Shown: in pieces, positions 1 through 6,407 of the stretch | Layout of the letters: every line of letters starts with the position of its first letter | Numbering within the stretch: the first letter of the stretch is position 1 | Source: Alphaproteobacteria bacterium | GTDB taxonomy: Bacteria > Pseudomonadota > Alphaproteobacteria > CACIAM-22H2 | DNA: 7,336 nt | NCBI GenBank assembly: GCA_016869915.1 | Contig: VGDA01000175.1 | Location: 1 to 7,336, forward strand | Direction: 5' to 3' | The notes under the pieces: model-generated | Database searches by the model: none | Told to the model about the DNA's origin: nothing | Seen by the model: the letters and a program-made list of their open reading frames with translations, nothing else | Translations under genes and position numbers: made by a program

Positions 1-1
1 C

Positions 2-175
2 TTCGCGCCGGTGCGCGAGCCCCGCTATGCCTGCGCCGTCATCGTCGAGCACGGCGGCGGCGGGTCCGCCGTCGCGGCGCCGATCGCGCGCGACATCCTG
101 CTGGAGGCGCAGAGGCGCGACAGCGCCGGCAGGTCGGTGCGCCGCGCGCGCGCCGCCGGCACGGCGCCGACCTGA
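2..175 (+). CDS. mrdA: Penicillin-binding protein 2 (MrdA), C-terminal fragment
   Basis: This is the last 57 codons of a gene that begins before the window. The translation reads FAPVREPRYACAVIVEHGGG and continues into GGSAVAAPIARDIL. That is the typical end of the transpeptidase domain of PBP2, where a Y-A-hydrophobic strand leads to EHGGGG and then A(A)PIARDIL. In the family, PBP2 is an inner-membrane class B transpeptidase that cross-links the glycan strands made by RodA during rod elongation. The last 20 or so residues are Arg/Ala-rich and look like an unstructured cytosol-independent tail. The complete rodA gene starts 14 nt after the TGA, which is the usual mrdA-rodA operon order and supports the call. 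The catalytic Ser and the KTG box lie upstream of the window and cannot be checked. Confidence 0.88.
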   Translation, partial: FAPVREPRYACAVIVEHGGGGSAVAAPIARDILLEAQRRDSAGRSVRRARAAGTAPT

Positions 176-189
176 GGGGCGGGCGACGC

Positions 190-1347
190 ATGGACCTGCG
201 CGCCATCTTCGCCGGTCGTCCCGACGAGCCAGGGCTCGTCGACAAGCTCGCCTCGGTGAACTGGGGCCTCGTGCTGCTCATCGCGCTCGTGTCCTGCATC
301 GGCTTCGCGATGCAGTACTCGGCCGCGGGCGGCAGCATGGAGCCCTGGGCGGGGCGGCAAGTCGCGCGCTTCGGCGCCGGGCTCGTGCTGATGCTCGTCG
401 CCGCGCTGGTGCATCTACGCTGGTGGCATGCGCTCGCCTACCCGGTCTACGCGCTGGGCCTGCTGCTGCTCGTCGCGGTCGAGGTGTTCGGGCGCATCGG
501 CATGGGCGCGCAGCGCTGGATCGACCTCGGCTTCTTCCAGTTCCAGCCGACGGAGCTGATGAAGCTCGGGCTCGTGCTCGTGCTCGCGAGGCATTTCCAT
601 GCGATGTCGCAGGAGCAGGTGCGCAAGCCCCATCGCCTAGCATGGCCGGTCCTGCTCGGCGTCGTGCCGGCGCTGCTCGTCGCGAAGCAGCCCGACCTCG
701 GCTCCGCGCTGCTGCTGCTCACCCTGACCGGGGCGCTGCTGTTCCTCGCCGGCGTCCGCCTCTGGAAGTTCGCGGCCGTCGTCGCCCTCGTGCTCGCGGC
801 GCTGCCGCTTGCCTGGTCGCGGCTGCGCGACTACCAGAAGCAGCGCGTCCTGGTCTTCCTCGATCCGGAGAAGGACCCGCTGGGCTCGGGCTACCACATC
901 ATCCAGTCCAAGATCGCCCTGGGCTCGGGCGGCATCTGGGGCAAGGGCTTCATGCAGGGAACCCAGTCCTACCTGCAGTTCCTGCCCGAGAAGCAGACGG
1001 ACTTCATCTTCACCATGTACGCCGAGGAATTCGGCCTCGCGGGCGGCATCGTGCTGCTGGCGCTCTATGCCGCGATCCTGGTCTACGGGACGATGATCGC
1101 CCTGGTCGCGCGTAGCCAGTTCGGCCGCCTGCTCGCATCGGGGATCATGGTCGCCTTCTGGGTCTACGCGTTCATCAACATGGCCATGGTGACCGGCTTG
1201 ATCCCGGTGGTGGGGGAACCGCTCCCCTTCGTGTCCTATGGCGGCAGCGCGCTGGTGTCGCTGCTCGTCAGCTTCGGCCTGGTCATCAACGTCTATGTCC
1301 ACCGCAACGCGCAGATCGGGCGGGCCGGCGACGAGGGCGGGCCCTGA
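190..1347 (+). CDS. rodA: Rod shape-determining protein RodA, SEDS peptidoglycan glycosyltransferase
   Basis: The 385-residue protein is the full length usual for RodA. It is an integral inner-membrane protein with about ten hydrophobic segments, the first near residues 25-42 and the last near 352-370. Family signatures are clear. GAQRWIDLGFFQFQPTELMK is at about 106-125 and AKQPDLGSALLLL at about 165-177. The long loop has YLQFLPEKQTDFIF at 261-274, where D271 matches the essential loop aspartate of SEDS proteins. GEPLPFVSYGGSAL at 342-355 is the SEDS signature. RodA polymerises lipid II into glycan strands and works with PBP2, whose gene end lies 14 nt upstream. The ATG is supported by GAGGGG 10 nt upstream, which overlaps the mrdA stop, so translation is probably coupled. 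RodA is distinguished from FtsW by its PBP2 neighbour and by the QGTQSYLQFLPEKQTDF loop. Confidence 0.96.
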   Translation: MDLRAIFAGRPDEPGLVDKLASVNWGLVLLIALVSCIGFAMQYSAAGGSMEPWAGRQVARFGAGLVLMLVAALVHLRWWHALAYPVYALGLLLLVAVEVFGRIGMGAQRWIDLGFFQFQPTELMKLGLVLVLARHFHAMSQEQVRKPHRLAWPVLLGVVPALLVAKQPDLGSALLLLTLTGALLFLAGVRLWKFAAVVALVLAALPLAWSRLRDYQKQRVLVFLDPEKDPLGSGYHIIQSKIALGSGGIWGKGFMQGTQSYLQFLPEKQTDFIFTMYAEEFGLAGGIVLLALYAAILVYGTMIALVARSQFGRLLASGIMVAFWVYAFINMAMVTGLIPVVGEPLPFVSYGGSALVSLLVSFGLVINVYVHRNAQIGRAGDEGGP

Positions 1348-1405
1348 GCCGGGGCGGACGCGCCGGGCAGGCCGCCGCGCGTCTGTGGAAAAGGCCAAAC
1401 CCCTG

Positions 1406-1434
1406 TCGACAAGCCCGGGGCGGCTTGGTATATC
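1406..1434 (+). promoter_or_regulatory. Sigma70-type promoter for tRNA-Lys
   Basis: A TCGACA -35 box at 1406-1411 (five of six bases match TTGACA) is followed by an exactly 17-nt spacer and a TATATC -10 box at 1429-1434 (four of six). The expected transcription start is near 1441, giving a leader of about 18 nt before the mature tRNA. The spacing and the A/T-rich boxes stand out against very GC-rich surroundings. The tRNA may also receive read-through from rodA, because no convincing terminator lies between them. Confidence 0.6.
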
Positions 1435-1458
1435 GCCGGCCCGATCGCGGAATCGCGT

Positions 1459-1534
<76 letters not shown>

Positions 1535-1565
1535 TTCCGGTGGATCAAGGCAGGACAGCCGGATC

Positions 1566-1582
1566 GGCCCGGACCCCGGGCC
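1566..1582 (+). terminator. Possible terminator hairpin after tRNA-Lys
   Basis: GGCCCGG at 1566-1572 pairs perfectly with CCGGGCC at 1576-1582 around a 3-nt loop, 31 nt downstream of the tRNA. There is no T-run after it, so it could be a weak intrinsic terminator or simply GC-rich sequence. Position is the main support. Confidence 0.3.
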
Positions 1583-1603
1583 ACGGCTGACAGGGTGGCG
1601 GCT

Positions 1604-1619
1604 CGCCCCTGCCGGGGCG
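1604..1619. terminator. GC hairpin in the convergent gap between tRNA-Lys and the fkbM-like gene
   Basis: CGCCCC at 1604-1609 pairs with GGGGCG at 1614-1619 around TGCC. It lies 28 nt beyond the stop codon of the minus-strand methyltransferase gene and also downstream of the tRNA, so it could act for either strand. It lacks a T-tract on both sides, so it is a weak call. Confidence 0.3.
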
Positions 1620-1646
1620 GTCGTCGCCTCGCCGAGCCGGTCGCTC

Positions 1647-2513
1647 TCAGCGGCCCGTCATCGCCGACACCAGCCTGGAGCCCAGCCTCTCGTCGCAGGC
1701 CTGCAGGCAGCGGAATGCTATGTCCGGGCTGCCGTAGAGCAGGGCCAGCACAGCGAGCTTGGCGAGCGACGGCGTCCCGAGGCTGCTCCAGCGCGAGAGC
1801 TCGCGCACGAACATCGCGTCGCCCCAGAGGTGCCAGGAGGCGAAGTAGGGATCCCTGTTCATCACCACGGGGCGCAGGGCGCGTCCCGCGATGTCCACGA
1901 ACTTGTGCAGCATGAAGCCCTGGCCGCGCAGTTCGCGGTCGACATCCGCGAACAGCGGCTGGTTCTCGTAGATGGGCGCGAACTCGACCTCGGAGACGAT
2001 GGCGACAGCGGACGCGAGGCTGGCCACCGCGCCCCGGAACGCGTCCAGCTCGGCGCCCTGGATATCTATCTTCACGAAATCGATCGCCCCGGACCGGCCT
2101 TCGGCCGCGAGCTCGTCGATGGAAACGGTCTCGACCTGCGCGGTGTCGCGCAGGTAGGCGACTTCCAGGCCATGGAACTGCCGCATCAAGCCCTCGTCCG
2201 GGCGATAGAGCGAGGTGCACATGGAGTGGTTCGTCAGGTGCACGGTCCGCGTCTCGCGCCGCGCGCCGATCGCGGCGCGATGGATCTCGACGCCGCGGCG
2301 CGCCGAGGCCTGCAGCTGCGCGCAGCTCTCCGGATCCAGCTCGAAGGCGTGGATGCGCGAGCCCGGGAAATCGTCGAGCAGCCGGTGGAAGGGTTCCGGC
2401 GCACCGCCGAGCGGGACGGCACCGATCTCGAGGATCTCGAAGGACAGGCCCGGCACCTGCTCGCGGATGCCAGCCACGACGCGCGCGAAGCTGGCGAGTT
2501 GTGCGGGCTGCAT
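1647..2513 (-). CDS. FkbM-family SAM-dependent methyltransferase
   Basis: The 288-residue soluble protein has a Rossmann-type methyltransferase core. The first strand and SAM loop are FEILEIGAVPLGGAPEPF at about 25-42, an IGA-GG variant of the glycine loop. HAFELDPESCAQL at 56-68 contains the acidic residue expected to bind the SAM ribose. DFVKIDIQGAELDAFRGA at 145-162 is the diagnostic FkbM motif, followed by VSEVEFAPIY at about 173-182. Family members O-methylate sugars, lipids or other small molecules, but the substrate here cannot be read from the sequence. The ATG at 2513 is chosen because GAGGGG lies about 8 nt upstream. An in-frame GTG at 2594 would add 27 Cys/Pro-rich residues and sits just beyond the hairpin, so it is less likely. 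The gene follows the transporter cluster on the same strand but is separated by a strong hairpin, so it is probably its own unit. The C-terminal 50 or so residues lie outside the core and are unrecognised. Confidence 0.88.
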   Translation of the reverse strand: MQPAQLASFARVVAGIREQVPGLSFEILEIGAVPLGGAPEPFHRLLDDFPGSRIHAFELDPESCAQLQASARRGVEIHRAAIGARRETRTVHLTNHSMCTSLYRPDEGLMRQFHGLEVAYLRDTAQVETVSIDELAAEGRSGAIDFVKIDIQGAELDAFRGAVASLASAVAIVSEVEFAPIYENQPLFADVDRELRGQGFMLHKFVDIAGRALRPVVMNRDPYFASWHLWGDAMFVRELSRWSSLGTPSLAKLAVLALLYGSPDIAFRCLQACDERLGSRLVSAMTGR

Positions 2514-2553
2514 GGGCGTTTCCCCTCGGGTCGTCTGGCCTGTTCGCGGCGGC

Positions 2554-2582
2554 AGGCTAGGCGAGCACAGGCCGCAGGCCAA
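2554..2582 (-). promoter_or_regulatory. Candidate promoter for the fkbM-like gene
   Basis: On the minus strand, TTGGCC (2582-2577; four of six bases match TTGACA) is followed by a 17-nt spacer and TAGCCT (2559-2554; three of six match TATAAT). The predicted start would leave a leader of roughly 35 nt before the ATG at 2513. The fit is only moderate, but the spacing is ideal and the site lies between the upstream hairpin and the gene. Confidence 0.3.
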
Positions 2583-2601
2583 TGACGCAATCACGCTCGC
2601 G

Positions 2602-2626
2602 GCCCCCGGCCCATCGAGCCGGGGGC
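2602..2626 (-). terminator. Strong GC hairpin after the binding-protein gene
   Basis: A perfect 9-bp inverted repeat, GCCCCCGGC (2602-2610) and GCCGGGGGC (2618-2626), encloses a 7-nt loop. It begins 15 nt after the stop codon of the substrate-binding-protein gene. It fits a transcription terminator or a 3'-end-stabilising stem for the transporter operon. No U-tract follows on the minus strand (the next bases are CGCGAGCGTG), so termination may be partial and some read-through into the methyltransferase gene is possible. Confidence 0.55.
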
Positions 2627-2641
2627 GCCTTCCCGCCTGCC

Positions 2642-3640
2642 TCAGTTCGCCGCCGCCACCAGCGCGGCCCAGCGCGCGAGGAATGCCGTGCGCTGCGCCG
2701 CGGCGTCCTCCTCGTCGGTCGCGAAGACCTTGACCTTGGTCATCTCCGGCAGCTGCACGTACTTGCCGACCTCGATGTCGGAGCGGGTGGGGCGGCGGAA
2801 CGCGATCTCCAGCAGCGCGGTCTGCAGCTCCTTCGAGGCGAAGAGGTCGCAGAGCCTCTTCGCGGTGGCCGCGTTCGGCGCACCCTTCACCAGCGAGTAG
2901 AACTCGGTGGTCGTGAACGTGCCGTCCTCGGGATAGACCAGCGCGATCTCCTTCTGGCCGCCGGCGACGTAGGTATAGGCGTTCGACTCGAAGGTGAGCC
3001 CGACTGGGAACTCGCCCTGGCCAACGCTGCGGAAGACGGTCGGCGCGGACGCGGTCACGCGGATGTTCTGCGCCAGCGCCTTGAGCCCGTCGGCGCCGAG
3101 CATGCGCTCGATGCCCCAGAGGATCGTGTAGGCCGTCGAGCTGTTCGCGGGGTCCGCGATGATGAGCTTGCCCTTGAAGCGCGGGTGCAGGATGTCCGCG
3201 TAGGTCCTGGGCGCGGGCAGGCCGCCGAGCTGCTTCGTGTTCACCATCAGCACGCAGATATGCTGGTTCGCGGGAGCCCAGAGGTCCTGCGGGTGGTGGA
3301 GCGCGGCGGGCATCGCCGAGAGCCCGGCGGGCTTGTAGGGCTCGAAGAGCTGCTTGAACTGGCCCAGCGTGTTCGCGCTCGAGGTCCAGAAGACATCGGC
3401 CTGCGGGCGCGCGGCCTCCGCCTCCATGCGCCGCAGGAGCTGGCCGCTGCCGCCGGTCACGGTGCTGATCTTGGTCCCGGCCATCGCCTTGGCGGCGACG
3501 TCCATCACCACCTCGACCGCCTGCGCGGGGTTCGAGGTGTAGAGCACGACCTGCCCGGCGCCCTGGGCGAGGGCGCGGGGGGCGGCGGCGAGGGCGCCGA
3601 TCCCGGCGAGCGCGGCGCGTCGTGTCGTCCTGAACGTCAT
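2642..3640 (-). CDS. ABC transporter periplasmic substrate-binding protein (AfuA/FbpA/PhnS-like)
   Basis: The 332-residue protein starts with an export signal. A twin arginine at residues 7-8 (TTRRAALAG) is followed by an Ala-rich hydrophobic stretch and a likely cut after ALA near residue 25, so it may use Tat or Sec. The mature part has the type 2 periplasmic binding fold. Its landmarks are VVLYTSN at 31-37, TGGSGQLLRRMEAEAARPQADVFW at 62-85 (quoted by position; key residues TGGSG and ADVFW), and LIIADPANSSTAYTIL at 159-174. It would bind the solute and deliver it to the fused permease encoded just upstream. Classical ferric-binding members have two adjacent tyrosines. Here I find no YY, only a Y-T-Y at 222-224, so iron is not assured. 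ATG 3640 is preferred because AGGAGG lies 8 nt upstream. A second in-frame ATG two codons earlier is only 2 nt from that site. The gene is last in the operon, 49 nt after the permease. Confidence 0.9.
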   Translation of the reverse strand: MTFRTTRRAALAGIGALAAAPRALAQGAGQVVLYTSNPAQAVEVVMDVAAKAMAGTKISTVTGGSGQLLRRMEAEAARPQADVFWTSSANTLGQFKQLFEPYKPAGLSAMPAALHHPQDLWAPANQHICVLMVNTKQLGGLPAPRTYADILHPRFKGKLIIADPANSSTAYTILWGIERMLGADGLKALAQNIRVTASAPTVFRSVGQGEFPVGLTFESNAYTYVAGGQKEIALVYPEDGTFTTTEFYSLVKGAPNAATAKRLCDLFASKELQTALLEIAFRRPTRSDIEVGKYVQLPEMTKVKVFATDEEDAAAQRTAFLARWAALVAAAN

Positions 3641-3646
3641 GGTCAT

Positions 3647-3654
3647 GTCCTCCT
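3647..3654 (-). promoter_or_regulatory. Strong Shine-Dalgarno site of the binding-protein gene
   Basis: AGGAGG, fully complementary to the 16S rRNA tail, lies two bases before the ATG at 3646 and eight bases before the ATG at 3640. The spacing therefore decides for the downstream ATG. It is the best ribosome binding site in the window. This fits the need for more binding protein than membrane components. Confidence 0.7.
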
Positions 3655-3689
3655 GGGTTCGTGGATGGGGCGGCATGGCGCGGGATGCG

Positions 3690-5336
3690 TCATGCGCGCG
3701 ACGAAAAGAGGTCGATCCGGAACACCCGCGTCGCGACGACGATGGGCACCAGGATGACCGCGACGAGGACGAGGCCATAGGCCGAGGCCTGCGCCATCAG
3801 CCCGCCCTCGATGAGCTTGAAGACCTGGATGGGGATCGTCTCGCGCCCGCCGGAATAGACGATGATCGAGGCGGAGAGCTCCGCCACCGTCGTCGTCCAG
3901 GTCAGCACCGCTGCGGCCGCGAGGGCAGGCACCATCAGCGGCAGGACGACCCTGAGGAAGGTCCGCCCCGGCGGCACGCCGAGGCTGATCGACGCCTCCT
4001 CGATCGAGCGCGGGATGTTGTAGAGCGTCGAGGACGCGCTGCGCAGCCCGAAGGGCAGGCGGCGGATGACATAGGCGAGCACGATGATCGCCGCCGTGCC
4101 CGTGAGGGGCAGCCAGCCCACGTTGAAGGCGTGGATGAGGCCGATGCCGAGCGCGGTGCCGGACAGGGCGAGCGGCAGGGCCGTGACGTAGTCGATCAGC
4201 GGCGTGACCGGGTTGCGCCGCCGCACCACGAGGTAGCCGATGATCGCGCTGAGCAGGATGGCGATGGCCGTCGCGGCGCCTGCGTAGGAGAGCGTGTTCC
4301 ACAGCGGCTCGGGCGAGCGCGACAGCACGCGCTCGAGGTTGGCCGTCGTCCACTGGCCCCAGCGCATCACCGGGCCGCGCGAGAGCGTGAAGGCGCCGGC
4401 GACGACCGAGGCGATCGGCAGGAGCGAGATCGCGACCACTATCCCCGCCGCGGAGGCGAGCGCGAGCGCGCCGGGGCCGCGCAGCCGGGTCGGCGCCGCG
4501 CCGCGGCCCTGCACGACCTCGAAGCGCCCGCGCGAGACGATCCAGCGCTGCAGGAACAGCATCGACATCACGATCGAGATCGAGACGCTGGCCAGCGTGC
4601 TCTGCAGCACCGGGTTCGACGAGGTCTCGGAGACGGCGGCCTGGTAGGTCTTCACGGACAGCAGGTCGATGCCGCCGCCGAGGATCATCGAGAGCGCGAA
4701 GTTCCCGACGACGAGGGTGAAGACCAGCAGCGCCGAGGCGAGGATCGCGGGCAGCACGACCGGCACCATGACCTGCAGCCGCGCGCGCAGTGGCGAGGCG
4801 CCGAGGCTGCGCGCGGCTTCCTCGAGCTGCGCGTCGAAGCCGCGTATCGCGGCGAGCGTCCCGATATAGGCGTAGGCGTAGTAGATGAAGCTCATCGAGG
4901 TGACGAGGCCGAACCAGCCATAGAAGCTCGGCAGCTCGAGCCCGGCCTCGAGCAGCCAGCGGCGCAGCAGGCCGTTGTTGCCGAGCATCATCAGCCAGGT
5001 CTGGGCGACGATGACCTCCGGCGTCACCAGCGTCACCAGCGGCAGGATCGAGACCACGGACTTGCCCGGATAGTCGTGGCGCGCGGTGAGGTAGGCGAGC
5101 GGGACGCCGATGGCGAGCGAGACGGTCGTGACCGCGCCGCCGAGCAGCAGCGTGTTCGCGATCGCGCGCTGGTAGCGGATGTCCGAGGCGATGATCGACC
5201 AGCCCGAGCCCGCGCCCGCGGGGCCGCCGATGCTCGCGAGGAAGATCCGCGCCACCGGGTAGACCAGGAAGACGCAGAGCAGCGCCAGCACCGCGAGCGA
5301 GATCCAGAACCAGACCGAGCGGAGTTCCTGGCGCAT
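3690..5336 (-). CDS. ABC transporter permease, fused double membrane unit (FbpB/AfuB/PhnU2-like)
   Basis: The 548-residue inner-membrane protein contains two consecutive permease halves of the binding-protein-dependent importer fold, each with about six hydrophobic segments. Each half carries the cytoplasmic EAA loop that docks on the ATPase. The first is EEAARSLGASPLRARL at 172-187, leading to VPVVLPAI. The second is EEASISLGVPPGRTFL at 446-461, leading to LPLMVPAL. The first membrane segment lies at about residues 8-35 and a linker around 265-292 joins the halves. This double-length layout is known from ferric, hexose-phosphate and 2-aminoethylphosphonate importers. A single gene thus supplies the whole channel. 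The ATG is 9 nt after the ATPase stop, with TGAGG at that stop serving as a ribosome binding site, so the two genes are probably co-translated. The substrate cannot be told from the permease alone. Confidence 0.93.
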   Translation of the reverse strand: MRQELRSVWFWISLAVLALLCVFLVYPVARIFLASIGGPAGAGSGWSIIASDIRYQRAIANTLLLGGAVTTVSLAIGVPLAYLTARHDYPGKSVVSILPLVTLVTPEVIVAQTWLMMLGNNGLLRRWLLEAGLELPSFYGWFGLVTSMSFIYYAYAYIGTLAAIRGFDAQLEEAARSLGASPLRARLQVMVPVVLPAILASALLVFTLVVGNFALSMILGGGIDLLSVKTYQAAVSETSSNPVLQSTLASVSISIVMSMLFLQRWIVSRGRFEVVQGRGAAPTRLRGPGALALASAAGIVVAISLLPIASVVAGAFTLSRGPVMRWGQWTTANLERVLSRSPEPLWNTLSYAGAATAIAILLSAIIGYLVVRRRNPVTPLIDYVTALPLALSGTALGIGLIHAFNVGWLPLTGTAAIIVLAYVIRRLPFGLRSASSTLYNIPRSIEEASISLGVPPGRTFLRVVLPLMVPALAAAAVLTWTTTVAELSASIIVYSGGRETIPIQVFKLIEGGLMAQASAYGLVLVAVILVPIVVATRVFRIDLFSSRA

Positions 5337-5345
5337 CCGCGGGCC

Positions 5346-6407
5346 TCAGGGCGCGATGGCGAGGCAGCGGGCGGGGTCGAGCAGCAGCGCGACCGTGTCG
5401 CCGATGGCGAAGCGGTCATGCCCCTCGCCCGAGCGGTCGACGGACAGGCGCAGCCCGCCCGCGAGCTCGATGGCGTAGCTCGTGCGGCTGCCGAGGTACT
5501 GGCGGCGCGCGATGCGTCCCGCGAGGCCGTCGCCGCCGCCGGCTGGCGCGAGCGAGATGTCCTCGGGGCGCAGCACGAGGCGTACGGCCCCGGCCGGCAG
5601 CGCGCGCGGGCAGCGCGCCGCGACGCGGCCACCCCGGGTCTCCGCGGTCGCGAGGCCGCCCGCCTCGCAGGCGCTGGCGATCGTGGCGTCGACGATGTTG
5701 GCGGCGCCGATGAAGTCGGCGACATAGGCGCTGCAGGGCGTGCGGTAGATCTCCGCCGGCGTCCCGACCTGCTCGAACCTGCCCGCGTTCATGACTGCGA
5801 TGCGGTCGGACATCGCGAGCGCCTCTTCCTGGTCGTGGGTCACGAACAGCGTCGTGATCCCCGCCTCGCGCTGCAGCTCGCCGATCGTCTCGCGCACCTG
5901 GTGGCGCAGCTTGGTGTCGAGGTTCGACAGCGGCTCGTCCATCAGCAGCACGTCGGGCCGGATGACCAGCGCGCGGACCAGCGCGACGCGCTGGCGCTGC
6001 CCGCCGGAGAGCGCGGCGGGCACGCGGTCGGCCAGCGTGCCGAGGCCGACGCGCTCGAGCGCCTCGCCGACCCGCGCGCGGGTCTCCGCCTCCGCGACGT
6101 TCCGCGCGCGCAGGCCGTAGGCGACGTTGTCGAACACGGTCTTGTCCGGGAACAACGCGTAGTCCTGGAACACCATGCCGATGTTGCGCCGGTGCGCGGG
6201 TAGCCGCGCGACGTCGCGCTCGCCGAACAGGATCCTGCCGGCGGCGACCGGCACGAAGCCGGCGATCGCGCGCAGCAGGGTCGTCTTGCCGCAGCCGCTG
6301 GGCCCGAGCAGCGTGAAGACGCTTCCCGGCTCGATCGCGACCGAGAGGCCGTCGATGACGCGGCGCGCGTCGTAGGCGACCGCGAGGTCCTCGATGCCGA
6401 TCCTCAT
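5346..6407 (-). CDS. ABC transporter ATP-binding protein (FbpC/PotA-like)
   Basis: The 353-residue protein is a complete importer ATPase. Visible motifs are the Walker A GPSGCGKTT at 35-43, Q-loop Q81 in VFQDYALFP, signature LSGGQRQR at 133-140, Walker B VLLMDEP at 153-159 with catalytic E158, D-loop SNLD at 161-164, and switch histidine H191 in FVTHDQEEAL. After about residue 235 comes a C-terminal regulatory region of TOBE type, with LVLRPEDISLAP at 277-288. It hydrolyses ATP at the cytoplasmic face to drive the fused permease. The start codon overlaps the phosphatase stop as ATGA, which indicates translational coupling and fixes the start. An in-frame upstream extension exists but would run deep into the phosphatase gene, so it is rejected. 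The PotA/FbpC/UgpC-like group shares this layout, so the ATPase does not reveal the substrate. Confidence 0.95.
   Translation of the reverse strand: MRIGIEDLAVAYDARRVIDGLSVAIEPGSVFTLLGPSGCGKTTLLRAIAGFVPVAAGRILFGERDVARLPAHRRNIGMVFQDYALFPDKTVFDNVAYGLRARNVAEAETRARVGEALERVGLGTLADRVPAALSGGQRQRVALVRALVIRPDVLLMDEPLSNLDTKLRHQVRETIGELQREAGITTLFVTHDQEEALAMSDRIAVMNAGRFEQVGTPAEIYRTPCSAYVADFIGAANIVDATIASACEAGGLATAETRGGRVAARCPRALPAGAVRLVLRPEDISLAPAGGGDGLAGRIARRQYLGSRTSYAIELAGGLRLSVDRSGEGHDRFAIGDTVALLLDPARCLAIAP

Noticed and set aside
27..1115. A 362-codon + strand frame overlapping mrdA and rodA.
   Set aside because: It is an Arg/Ala/Pro-rich frame shadow of rodA, which has clear SEDS motifs in its own frame.
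2582..3757. A 391-codon + strand open frame over the binding-protein gene.
   Set aside because: Charge-rich, low-complexity translation with no recognisable domain, entirely antisense to the well-supported binding-protein gene.
3690..5336. Calling the operon a ferric iron transporter (fbpABC) outright.
   Set aside because: The permease and ATPase are shared by several substrate classes. The binding protein lacks the adjacent tyrosine pair, and a phosphatase leads the operon, so the substrate is left open.
3639..6203. An 854-codon open frame on the + strand, antisense to the permease and ATPase genes.
   Set aside because: Its translation is a monotonous mix of Arg, Asp, Glu, Gly, His and Ala with no domain, membrane segment or motif. 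The opposite strand carries two unmistakable transporter genes. Long antisense open frames of this sort are expected in GC-rich DNA.
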